Shown here: positions 12,442 through 22,800 of the stretch, one piece after another
Numbering within the stretch: the stretch's first letter is position 1
Layout of the letters: every line of letters begins with the position of its first letter
From: Eutrigla gurnardus
Taxonomy: Eukaryota; Chordata; Actinopteri; Perciformes; Triglidae
Length of the DNA stretch: 64,000 nt
Assembly (NCBI GenBank): GCA_963514095.1
Contig: OY741268.1
Coordinates: 26,053,657-26,117,656 of the forward strand
Direction of reading: 5' to 3'
Translations under genes and position numbers: made by a program
The notes under the pieces: generated by a model
What the model was told of the DNA's origin: nothing
The model's database searches: none
The model's input: the letters and a program-made list of their open reading frames with translations, nothing else

Positions 12442-14855
12442 TATTACTTACTTAAATCCCCCCCCTCCCCCTCCACAACTACAGTTGAATCCTCCTGTCT
12501 GCGTCCCGTTTCCCCAGTTGGATTTCTCCCCCTTATTTACTCCTCCATACTGTTACCCCTCTGGCTCACTCTTCATTCTAGTCTTTTCTCCAACTACTTA
12601 TTTTTTTTTTCTGGTTCTTTCCTCTCCTTTTTTTAACCTTCCTCCCTCTCCCATTTTCTCTAGTCTCTCAGCCATGTATGATGATCATCCCCTCCAGCTG
12701 TCTTTCCCCACATCTCCTCTTGCATACCTTTCTTTAATAGAATGTCAACTCTTACATTTCCCTCCTCTCTACTGTGCCCATCTTTCTATTAATCAGGAGT
12801 AGATAATGGTGACGGAGAAGTCCTATTTTATTAATATTGTCAGAGGACAGCTTAAGAGCTTTCAATAAAGAGAGACATAATTGTAATTGTTTTAGTTGTT
12901 CCTTTGACCTTTTAATTAGTGTTTATGTGTGTAAAGGGTGGGTTTCTTTGAGCATGGTGAAAGAATGCTGCTTGTGTCTTTCTGTGTGTGTGCTTATTTT
13001 ACTGTAGCCACCCATCACTCTGATGTATGATGTATATGTATGAGCACAGCTGGCCCGGCGGTGTGTTAATGCATGGTTGTATGTCTGCGAGTGAGAGCAC
13101 CGCATTCAGAGAAGTGCTCTTTGCTGGGATGCAGGGATTCTGATGCGCTCAACAGGATTAGACGCGTCAAGTCCCTAGTCCGTTTGAAGTGTGAAAAAAA
13201 AAAAAAATCTTGATCCCAAAGATGTTCTTCTTCCTCCCTTTTGCATAGAGAAACGAAACAGGGGATTTTCCTCACCCTATGTGGATTTAGTGTGCTTTAA
13301 TAGTGCTAATGGCCATTATTGAGAGATACCCATTTTGTCATTTGCTCATTTATAGCCAGACAAAATGCCTCTTCGGTTTGTCTAGACGCATGCAAACACT
13401 CGTCAGCACTGACCTCACTAACTCCTTCCCGCGCAGATTCCATCAATTAAAAGATTGGCTGCTATTACCTCCCTTTCACCTTTTCCCTGCACTCAGAATT
13501 AACAGCTGCCAAAGGACTCCTCCTTCAGACTGCCAAGCACCTGCATATAGTGGTGTTTCAGCCAGTTTTTCCTCTTGGCTCGCTCACACACGCACAGTCA
13601 CCCCAGTGCCTTTCACAGGTAAAGCTAGTTTAGCAGGGGTTGTGCAAAGCTGCCACTCTCTGATTCTCTGTAGCAGCCCATCAGGATCATCACTGACATA
13701 CCGTTAGTGTGTCAGGTCACTCTGCTGAGATCTACAAGCGGATGTAAAGCATCGCAGCCCCATCGGGGTGTTTACGTCTCTCACTTGATGAGCATCTAAC
13801 GACTACTGTGGCCTGATTACTCTGCTGGCAGGGGGCTTGTTTAGCAAACTAGGAAAGAGATTGGAAATTATGTTTCAAGGAAGAACCCAAGTCTAATTAT
13901 GATGAGATGAAATCATTCAAAAAGATTTACAATGCTAAATGGTATGCATTTGTGGAGCTCTTCGTATACTCTTACTTTCAAGTTGGTATAATCATTTTTG
14001 GGGGGGATTTCTTGCAGGTGATGGATTTGTTTTTAATTCTCCAATGTATTCCACTTTGTTGAATTTTGTCGATATCGTAATGCCTTGTTGAGAACAAGAA
14101 AAAGAGGCCTTTTTTTTTTTACTTTATTATGGATCCGTGGCCTCGGTTTCGCCACACATTTTAAGCTTCCTCTCATCCATTGTGTTATTCCTCTGAGAAT
14201 TAATTGTATTTATTGAAGCCTGTTTGAGTGCCTCTTCAGCCCAGCACTTTATTCACACCTTTGCACTTAACGTCATGGTTTAAGTTGTTGGGACAGAAGG
14301 TTGTCACGGTTGTTTCTCACAAGAACACAGATTACTGACAGGAGGTGTGATGATGACTGTGTTACAATTAGAAAAAAAAAAAAAAATCTTATCTAAGAAC
14401 ATGGCTGCTGTTTACGATTTAGATCAAGTAATTTTTGTTTTCTAAAAAGACTTCACACAGGATTATCACCACCACCTAAAAGTAATTGATTGACAGCAGT
14501 GTTTACCTCCTATTAGAATTTGCATTCTGTGTGACTTGATCATGCTTAACCGTGTGAAGATGAGTTATCAATCTACCAGGTTGTGGGCGTGAGTTTGTCA
14601 TTTCAGCTCTGAGCACAGCCCTAATGTGGGTGTCTATCTTACCTGTCACACTGCTGCTAACTCATCTTGATAAAGTGTGAGATCATGGCGTCTGTAGAAT
14701 CTCATAAATATTCAGATTGACTTGTACCAGCAAGTCACAAAAATTGATTCATGGTACAACGTGCAAGCAGGTAGCATCACAACAACAAACCCGTTTTTCT
14801 GTGCTTGTCTACCATTTGATGCGATCTGTTGACACGTTGTCCCTCTCCTTCGCAG

Positions 14856-14990
14856 TGCCCCGACTCCACCTGCAAGCAGGATCTGCTGGCCTACCTGCAG
14901 CGTATTGCCTTGTATTGCCACCAGCTGAACATCTGCAGCAAAGTCAAGGCCGAGGTGCAGAACCTGGGAGGAGAGCTGGTTGTCTCCGGG
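14856..14990 (+). CDS. ctnna1: alpha-catenin, second-from-last coding exon
   Basis: The exon is 135 bases (45 codons), phase 0 at both ends, between a cgcag acceptor and a gtaagt donor. It reads CPDSTCKQDLLAYLQRIALY, CHQLNICSKVKAEVQNLGGE and LVVSG. It carries the main actin-contacting helix of the F-actin-binding domain: the positions equal to human alphaE-catenin Leu785, Ile792 and Val796 are all kept. The two cysteines of CPDSTC (human Cys767 and Cys772) are also kept. LVVSG rather than LIVSG favours ctnna1 over ctnna2. Confidence 0.96.
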
Positions 14991-15965
14991 GTAAGTTCAC
15001 CATCGATTTAACCGTGGACACCTTCACTGCGCCAAAGTTACTAACCCACGGTAACTAGAGTGGCAGAGCAGATGAAATGGTCGTGACTGACTGCAAGAAG
15101 ACAGAAAACAAACCATTAAGGTTTAAAAGCATTTAAAAAAAAAAAAGAGTAAACATGTAAAGCAAGGTCTTTTTCCGGAGCCTTAAGGATACACAGTGTG
15201 TTTTGGCGAGAAGCGGTGAATGTAAACAGAAATGCATTTGTTTACAAAGAAAATTCTTGCTAGAAAGATAATTAAATCAATAGAATGCATCGGCTACCTT
15301 CTAAAGATTTATTATCTGGCGTTGCCCACGTAAATTTAAAATAGTAGGACTTAATGGGATAGGCTGTTGGTTGTGATTAGTTAATGATTCATTCTCTACA
15401 CCGTAATCGGCAGCTCGCATTTTATGTTGAATAAACAGATAACAGCAATAACGGTTTTCTCTCTGCTGGAAAGGGCTAATGTTGCCCAAATGTTTCCTAA
15501 CCCTTTTACTACTCTAGATAAGACAGAACAAGGCCAGTGTTTACACAACCTTCAAGCATTAATTAACCACCTACTTGCCGGTCAAATTAATTACAATAGG
15601 TTGTCTTTGTGGGCAGGAAATGATGAATTCCTCCTTCCTTTCCGTAGGCTGAATGAGCTCGCGTTTCCAACACTTCAGTCAAGTGTCACCAGTGTGTCTG
15701 AAGCTATTAAATTGTGGAGATTAAATTAGTGTGACCTTTTTCCATATTCTCAAATTCCTCACTCCTGTTTGTATGCCAGACAAAGTCTGAAAGGTTGTTA
15801 AATCTTTTGTACAATCACTCGAGTCTGGGATATTTCCCCCGGAAAACATGCAGTACAGGACAGGAAGACATTAAAAAGAAGCACACGTTTTACTTTCACG
15901 TCACACAAACTGGAAAGGTTAACGGTTTCTCTGGTGTTCTCTCCCCGTCTCTTCCATGTGCTCAG
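14991..15965 (+). other. ctnna1: ctnna1 last intron (975 bp, phase 0)
   Basis: The last intron runs from gtaagt to a ctcag acceptor that follows a pyrimidine-rich stretch (ctctccccgtctcttcc). If retained, the frame meets a TAA 18 bases in. A short A-run lies near 15137. Nothing else stands out. Confidence 0.9.
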
Positions 15966-16256
15966 TTGGACAGCGCCATGTCCCTCATTCAGGCTGCTAA
16001 GAACCTGATGAACACGGTGGTGTCCACCGTCAAGGCTTCCTACGTTGCGTCTACTAAGTACCAGAAGAGCAGAAATATGGAGGCCCTTAACATGCCAGCC
16101 ATCTCCTGGAGGATGAAAGCCCCCGAGAAGAAGCCTCTGGTGAAGAGAGAGAAGCAGGATGACGGCCAAACCAACAAGGTGAAGAGATCCTCCCAGAAGA
16201 AGCATATCAACCCCGTGCAGGCTCTGAGCGAGTTCAAAGCCATGGATAGCATCTAA
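15966..16256 (+). CDS. ctnna1: alpha-catenin, terminal coding exon with stop
   Basis: The exon has 96 codons plus TAA at 16254-16256. It begins LDSAMSLIQAAKNLM, continues through VKASYVASTKYQK, the tail segment AISWRMKAPEKKPLVKREKQ, and ends QALSEFKAMDSI. The positions equal to human alphaE Tyr837, Lys842, Trp859 and Lys866, in the actin-contacting C-terminal part, are kept. The KREKQD motif and final Ile match alphaE-catenin; alphaN-catenin ends in Phe. The basic tail (DDGQTNKVKRSS) appears one residue longer than the mammalian version I recall. The apparent longer open frame upstream, to 15795, is intron sequence and not coding. Confidence 0.96.
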   Translation: MDSAMSLIQAAKNLMNTVVSTVKASYVASTKYQKSRNMEALNMPAISWRMKAPEKKPLVKREKQDDGQTNKVKRSSQKKHINPVQALSEFKAMDSI

Positions 16257-17080
16257 TCTCGCCTGGTTCAGGAGAACAAGAAATATTGACCAATGAGTTT
16301 ATGTATAGGTAAAGAAAAGGTTTTATCATATTTGTTCCATCTTTGCATAGACGACCTTCTGTTTGACCCATTATTTTTTTTTTCCTATACTGCCTCATTT
16401 CTATTCCATAAATTCAGGTTTGCTCTTGTCTGTAGCATTAACTGTCTCTTCTCTGGGAAATGCAGTTAGAGGGAAATCAACTGGACAAATGCATTTTCTT
16501 TTTTCTTTCCTGCTTATGGGAGGAAGGAGAGCAGATTTCATAGATATTATTATAAGAACTGATTCCAAGAGGCTTTGGATTATTTTGTATTCTAACCAGT
16601 TTTATAATGATGCTTCGGGGTCGCTAGTGTTTTCCACTGCAGTGTTTGATTATAATAACTTCTGTACTGCAAATATCAACTATGCAACATCTGTCTGCCT
16701 TATTTTCACTTGAGCAATAACTAGTTCATTTGGATGCGCTGGGCTAACTGGTAAGATTTTAAATGTGTTTTGTTTTCCCCCCTTTTGGAAGCAAAGTCAA
16801 CAAATGTCCTCGAGTACCTGCCTTTTCTAACTTTATACACGTTGTTATGCCACTATAAATCGTTCAGATAAAACTGACCTAAACACTATTTTCATTGCTG
16901 AATTTGTACTGATAAACGTTTGGACTGATCACCATCATTTCTTTATAATTTAAGTATCTCAAGTTGTATTTTCTGACTTTTTTTTCATGTTCACATCATG
17001 CAGCAAACTAAGGTGGTTCTTCCCAGCCTTCTGTTTTGTTGCATAACTGATAGATAGACACTAGAAGTTCAGTCAAACTT

Positions 17081-17088
17081 TGTAAATA
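17081..17088 (+). promoter_or_regulatory. Pumilio-type element in 3'UTR (UGUAAAUA)
   Basis: tgtaaata is an exact match to the UGUANAUA motif bound by Pumilio proteins. It lies on the mRNA strand inside the ctnna1 3'UTR. An 8-base match can occur by chance, so binding is inference. Confidence 0.4.
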
Positions 17089-17808
17089 AGCCCGGACTCC
17101 TCAGAGTCTGGGAGGACCCAGGACAATAAGTAGACCCCGTGTTGTTATTTCCCAAAGCCGACAAGCTTCATTAACTGTCAATGAGACCAAACACCTTCGC
17201 AATCTAAGAATGTTTCCATATTGAGGGATCAATATGTTTTCTCTCCACAACGCTGGAGGTAGGCGGAGGAAAGGAGGGGATATCACTGACTTTAAACTCT
17301 GCTTATTGTTAATATTCCTTGAACGCTTGAACACTAATCAAAATTTTATGTGAGGCACAAAAACTTTATAGAAAAACTAGAAACAATTTGCCTGGAGTTG
17401 GAGCTTTAATATTAAACAGGAGAGAGTTTATTTTTCTTTAACTTGGGGTAACAACCTTGTGGTGTTTTCCAATCATACATAGTATTCTGCTGCAGAGTGG
17501 TGTCCAGCGAGGCTCAGAGTCCACTACTCTGGTCTGCGGGCCGAATCTTTGTTTTGCTCGTTTGACATCTGTGAACTATAGCAGGATGGGTATGTATGAT
17601 TTACTGACAGGTGGATTTCCTTTTTTGTTTTTTTGTTTTGTACTGTAGAACCAAGCAGTTTTGGCAGTTTTTGTCTTTCACTGCTTTTGATTTTGAATTT
17701 TTAATCTTGAGTGATATCAAACAACTTTGCTGTGGATTTGTTTTTGTTATTGAGAGCTGACTTATTAGTGCACACATTTATTGTATTCATGTGCCTGCTT
17801 TATATCTT

Positions 17809-17814
17809 AATAAA
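17809..17814 (+). terminator. ctnna1: ctnna1 polyadenylation signal AATAAA
   Basis: A canonical AATAAA lies about 1.55 kb after the stop codon and is followed within 20-45 bases by a T/G-rich stretch (ggctgttttctttatcc), the expected downstream element. This is the best candidate for the end of the transcript. Confidence 0.8.
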
Positions 17815-17835
17815 CAATTAAAATGTAATGGCTGT

Positions 17836-19379
17836 TTTCTTTATCCTCAGACTGAAGTTGTTTTTCTCCCCCTCCCTTGAACCTTACTTGCCTCCCATGC
17901 TTTGTTTTGCCATAATATCAGATTTGTGTTGTAACGAGGAAAGGATAATCCCTAAAGAATCGGTTTAGCCCTGAAAGGTAAAATGACTTTTGGCAGACCC
18001 CCAAACATGCTGCTCTGCATAATTAAGGCACTATATTATGAATACGTACCTCCCATAAAGTCTGCATTACTGACTTGAGGCCTTTACGCAGTGTGCTATT
18101 GTAACTTGTGTAATTGGGTTGTGCTGCTGTTGTGGGTTATTTTCTCTTAAAAAGAAATAAGTGCAGCTTTTAACATGAAACGAGTTCTCCAGTCTTGTGG
18201 TGTCTCTAACAATAGCCTGTGAAGAGAAATGCAGTGGGAAGCCGGAGAACGTGCACAATGTGAAGCTAAATGTATCTGAAGCAAGAAAGTATCTGGAAGT
18301 GAATATCTATGCTTTCCAAAATGTTGAAGTAATTGCACATCAGAGTGTGACACAAAGTCCACTTGTTCGTTTTCTTGCACATGCAAGTCCATGTTTGGGG
18401 TGATTATTCTTGTTTATTAATCTCCTTAACTCATCCACAACCATTACGGATTTTGATTTATGTTTCCCAGAATAACTTTGAACATCCCATAAACAATTGA
18501 TGTGAAGATGGAGAGCACAGCAGTGGCAAGAGAGTTAGAGGATTTCTGTAAACTTGGCCTGACGACTTTGGCGATTAAAAGGGTTCCTTTGCTTTAGGTT
18601 GTATTTCACACATCCCTTTATAACACCAGATACATTGGCACCAATGAATATGGATGAGTGTTACTGAACCAGAGCTGGAAATGAACACAAATAGCATTCT
18701 CTGGTGTGAACTGAGATGTTTAGAAAATGAATGGTAACCTGAAAATCAGAACTGGAATCATACTTGGGGGGAAATATGGCACCTTTTCCAACATGGTTTG
18801 GAATTGTGCAATAATGAAGTTCTTTTGGGGACAACTGGATGTGTTGTGGCACCAAATAAATAAATAAAAACAAGCAATGAATTGAAAGGATGCAGGAGGA
18901 CCCAACAAACATCATTGCTCCGTAAATATCCGGCTCTCTGAAAGGACAAAGAACAACATTTGTGTGGTGACAGGTGAAAACCCAACATTTTGTGGTTATT
19001 TATTTGGTCCAGAATTGTGGACCAGACTGTCATAAGTGCGATGGACCCTTTTCATGCTGCACATTCTGCACTGATATAAATCATTACAACAACAATAAGT
19101 GTCCCAGTTAGCCATATCAGTGAGCCTGCACAACACCAGCGAACTGGATACAGCATCGGAGCTCCTCAATGTCAAAACAAACAAACACAACCCTTACAGA
19201 CACCTCCTTCCCAATGCAAGTTTGTGGGAAACTTTTTTTGGGGGTCCATCTCCATCACATGACACACCTGGAAACTGCAATTCCACCATTTGACCACTAT
19301 GTAAACATTTGCTTGAGAGCCTGGACCCTCTTCCCCTTGCAGGCTTGCACAAATCCCAGCTCAACTAAATGGAATGCGG
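17836..19379. other. intergenic, no feature recognised
   Basis: A/T-rich sequence between the ctnna1 poly(A) signal and the promoter-like stretch. The open frames on both strands at 18147-19414 overlap each other and show no domain or codon signal. I see no mobile-element boundary here. Confidence 0.6.
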
Positions 19380-19844
19380 CCATCATCAACGCTTCCACCT
19401 GTGCGCTTTCCTGAGACGACAATCCAATATGGCTGCCGTGAGGCGTCTCTGCAAGCGAGAGGGCGCGAAAATCGAGTTAGCTGGATAACTAATGTACTTA
19501 GTTGAATTAGTAGTTTAAAGTTTATGTTAATTTTCTTTTTTTAGTGACCCAAGAGTTTAACACCTCAAGAAAAAACCCCAAAGGGTTTCCTACCTGTCGT
19601 GGACCCGTCCGACGCATGCGCAGACCGTGGGACACCTTGAGTGCATTTCTGACATTTTATTTGAAACTCGTACAAAAACAGCAAGTCATGCTTTACACAC
19701 GGAGAGAGCAGCTATAGTTGCATAAGCGGGGGTCCAAGCCGACCTTCTCGAGAGAAACACTATCTGCAGAGCTCAACAGACTGGAGGCAGATAATCCGGA
19801 GACGGCTCCTCCACACCTCCGCTCTGCCCTCAGCTGTTCCACTG
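19380..19844 (+). promoter_or_regulatory. candidate promoter / first-exon region
   Basis: A locally CpG-containing stretch has a CCAAT box at 19424-19428 that runs into atggctgccgtg, which resembles the YY1 core. An NRF1-like palindrome (gcatgcgca) lies at 19614-19622. A strong splice donor (gtaagt) lies at 19845-19850. Upstream of the donor, one frame stays open from about 19718 to 19844 but has no ATG, so if this is an exon it is likely 5'UTR. All of these are motif matches; no downstream exon was identified. It could be a promoter of an unrecognised gene or lncRNA, or chance. Confidence 0.35.
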
Positions 19845-22800
19845 GTAAGTGAAACTTGACTTATTTTTTTTTACCACTGGTATGTGCTATTGTTGTGCTT
19901 GTGGATTTTTTATTTTTTGTAATTTGCACATGCGTGTCGTGCCTTTTGTTGCTGTGTTGCTGTTGATGGATGTGCTGGAAGTTGCTGGTGTTTATGCATT
20001 TCTGATTTGATGCGTGGAACAAAAAAACAAACCCCTCCTGATGGCTTTGAGGGAGTTCCTCCTTGTTCAGCAGCCTTGAGGCCCGCGCGCCTATAAATCT
20101 TGTTGCTCGTGCAGTTGTGTGGCACGAAGTGGGACGCGCGTGGAAGTGGTATTTGATTGAGAGCTCTGTGCTTTTAAATATGAGGTTGGGAGTCTTTAAA
20201 GTTTACTGGTAGACGAGATGGACGTTTGAACACAGGACTTGTAATCCACGTGTTGAGGGTCTGAACTCGACTTTGGGAGGTGGATCTTAGGTTCCCACAA
20301 TGACCACACTCATTATTATGAATATAATTTTAAAGTAGGCCCTTGCTGACTATTTAGTCATAGTCTGACTATGATAGTCTCCAGGGTGCTTTGAATTGAT
20401 CTGCCTGAAAGAAGCAGTGAAGTCTGGACCTGTTAAGGCCTCATATTAGTCATAATAATGGCAGTAATGAATCCTGTGTGTCGAAAGTGTTGTGTGTGCA
20501 GAAATTTAACAACAAGTAGCCCGTCCGTCAAAAGTTTTCACTTGACCAAACTTCACGGGAATGGTAGGCACTTAAAGTTTTGTACAACAGAGCAAAGGTA
20601 TTCCCAGAAACGTGATTGGTTCGTTTCTTGTGTTGTTTTGCCCCGTCTCTGCCTCCCTAGTGTTCGACCCCAGCAGCTCACAGTTGGATATTTTCATGAC
20701 TTCACATTTCAGTGCAAATACTTTTTCCTCATTACTGTTTGCACACACTTTGCAAAACTGTCCTTGTTTTATGGAGTCCCTCCAGGCCCATAGGAAGCCA
20801 TTTTTTAAAAATACATTTTTTCTTAGCCCCTACAGCTGTCCGGTGTTCCCTCTCTTTGTGCAAAATTGTGCATTACATCCCAGCTGAAGTCCGACCCTCC
20901 GCGGTCCTAACACAGGAGCTGTCATGTTTACAACGTCAGCTCTTATGAGATTACATACAGTAGGTTATTTCACATGTAAACATATTTTGCATATGGCTAC
21001 CTTCACTCCCAGATGAACCTGTTTCTACTTTCACACGTTTAACGCTGTGGAGTGACGGAGAGTGAACTCCCTGCTTGAGGTGGAGCTGTCCACTCTGCCG
21101 TGGTGCTGATTACTATCTGGGCATGTTTGCTGTCAGATTTCAGAGCAGCCTGCCGAGCTATCTCTGACCTGACCGTACTGTCGTCTCCCGTGGAGACGAC
21201 ATCACATCGACTCTGGTCAACAAACGGCTCGTTAATAATGCTCTCATGTTGGGCTTGTTGTGACGGCGGAGAACGGTGGGACAAGCAACCGGTAACTCAT
21301 TGAATTCATCTTTTGAAAGGCATTTATTGAAGTCTCCTATAGCATGACACATCTTCATTCACCCCCTGATTCTTCCATGACGACCATTTATGAAAATCCA
21401 TGCCCCATATAGGCAAGACTTCCACTAACACACGCGGCGTTTTAAGCCGTCTGAGGCTTGTCAGACTCGTAAGCGTAAAGGTTTGTGTCTCGACTCTGAG
21501 AGATCCTGTGGATGATTTAGCGTTTCATTGCTCTCACCTTACGTCTAAGCCAGAACCCACCGCAGTCGTCCCCAGACAAATACGTCTCTGTAAATGGAGC
21601 TGGACCCCAGAGACCAGTTGAGTCTTGATGGATGATGATGGGGAAGGTTCTCCTCTGCTGTGAAAACGGGAGAACAATCGTTCCGAGGCCCGGTAGAGTA
21701 AAACGATCCAGTGTGGCGGCTGTATGATACATATGGATGTAGATGTGATGTAAACATCACTGACCAGCCCCTCACGTCCCCCCCCCACACACACACACAG
21801 CTAGTTTATTCCTATTTGTGTTTTTGCTGCGTCACTCAAACTACTATCATCGCATGACATGTTTGAAATAAGTTTTTATCAATCACAGTGGTTGAGTATG
21901 ACAGTTTAATCGATAGAATACGTTTCCACAGAGATTTCCATTAATTTTAAAATTAGAGGACCCTGGCCGGGGGGAGGCAGGGAGGGAGGAGGGGTGGGTG
22001 GGCGTATGGCTGCCGAGCGTTACACAAACACAGGAATGTATGCTTCTGAAGTATTATTAGAATGAAGTAAAGACGAGAGAACCAGCTATAAACACAAGCT
22101 GCCGGTCTACTGGCAAATCTGTCGGATAGATGGAGTATAAATGATAAATATGACTGGTTGAAAGGACCAGTGAACCCCACCATACAGACGCCACTGTCTA
22201 GTCAAGCCAAATATGGTAGTCCTTGCTGAAATGCCATTAGTTCACACAGGATCCAAGAGTCTGGTGAGTGAGTCGGGCAGGAACCCCGGGGAGAGTTGAG
22301 TTTGAATGCCCTCTACGGTGCCCACAAACGCATCGGCACAGCTTTGTTGCTTCCTTTGTAGTGGAATCATTTGACGGGTGAACGTTTCAGAGGTGATATC
22401 GAAACAAAGACGTGTGTTTATTCAGTGGAGCTACTTAACAGTCACGGCACAGACAATGAAATGTCTGTTTAACCAACACAACTGGGAAGAGCAGCAACTT
22501 AGAAGCAAATGAAATGTGCTTAATCCGAATCTTCAGTCCGTTCCCTTGACCTTATGAGTTTAACCTTTCCAAGGCATCATTAATAATGACACCTTAATAA
22601 AAAAAAAAATGTTTTTAAAAAATTGCCTGCGACCGTCTGGAGGCAAAAAGGTTCCAGAAGTCCCCTAAAGCCACAGCTTCAGGCGGAGAGCTGGGAATTT
22701 GGGAGAACATTAATTACCTGAGGGCAAGCAGGAGCAATGGTAAGCGTTGTAAGGTACTGCGTTGTATATCGGCCTGCCGGTGTCAGGTTTATAGTGGCAC

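Larger units (their letters stand above)
5369..14855 (+). other. ctnna1: ctnna1 intron (9.5 kb, phase 0)
   Basis: This is the largest intron in the window, from gtaagt to a ccttcgcag acceptor. It contains microsatellites at 7531-7555, 8841-8904 and 12401-12441, a C16 run at 10862-10877 and T/C-rich low-complexity sequence around 12450-12660. The longer open frames at 12133-12636 and 12374-12802 run through the CA repeat and pyrimidine tract and are not genes. The nested lrrtm gene typical of alpha-catenin loci is not in this intron. Confidence 0.85.
16257..17835 (+). other. ctnna1: ctnna1 3'UTR
   Basis: Noncoding A/T-rich sequence runs from the stop codon to the predicted cleavage zone just past the AATAAA at 17809. 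The end coordinate is an estimate, about 20 bases downstream of the signal. The open frames inside it (for example 16363-16713) are not supported by any family resemblance. Confidence 0.8.

Noticed and set aside
12133..12802. Two long overlapping open frames in the 9.5-kb ctnna1 intron
   Set aside because: Both run through the CA repeat and the pyrimidine-rich tract, lack family resemblance and lie inside a clear intron.
15795..15965. Upstream extension of the terminal ctnna1 exon frame
   Set aside because: The frame happens to be open through the intron end, but the acceptor at 15964-15965 and the phase-0 join to the preceding exon set the exon start at 15966.
19429..19488. Short frame starting ATGGCTGCCGTGAGGCG
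   Set aside because: It stops after 19 codons with no convincing donor before the stop; the ATGGCTGCC is better read as a YY1-like promoter motif.
19718..19844. Open stretch before the gtaagt donor with protein-like composition
   Set aside because: There is no ATG in frame, an in-frame TAG lies just upstream, and no family is recognisable; kept only as a possible 5'UTR exon.
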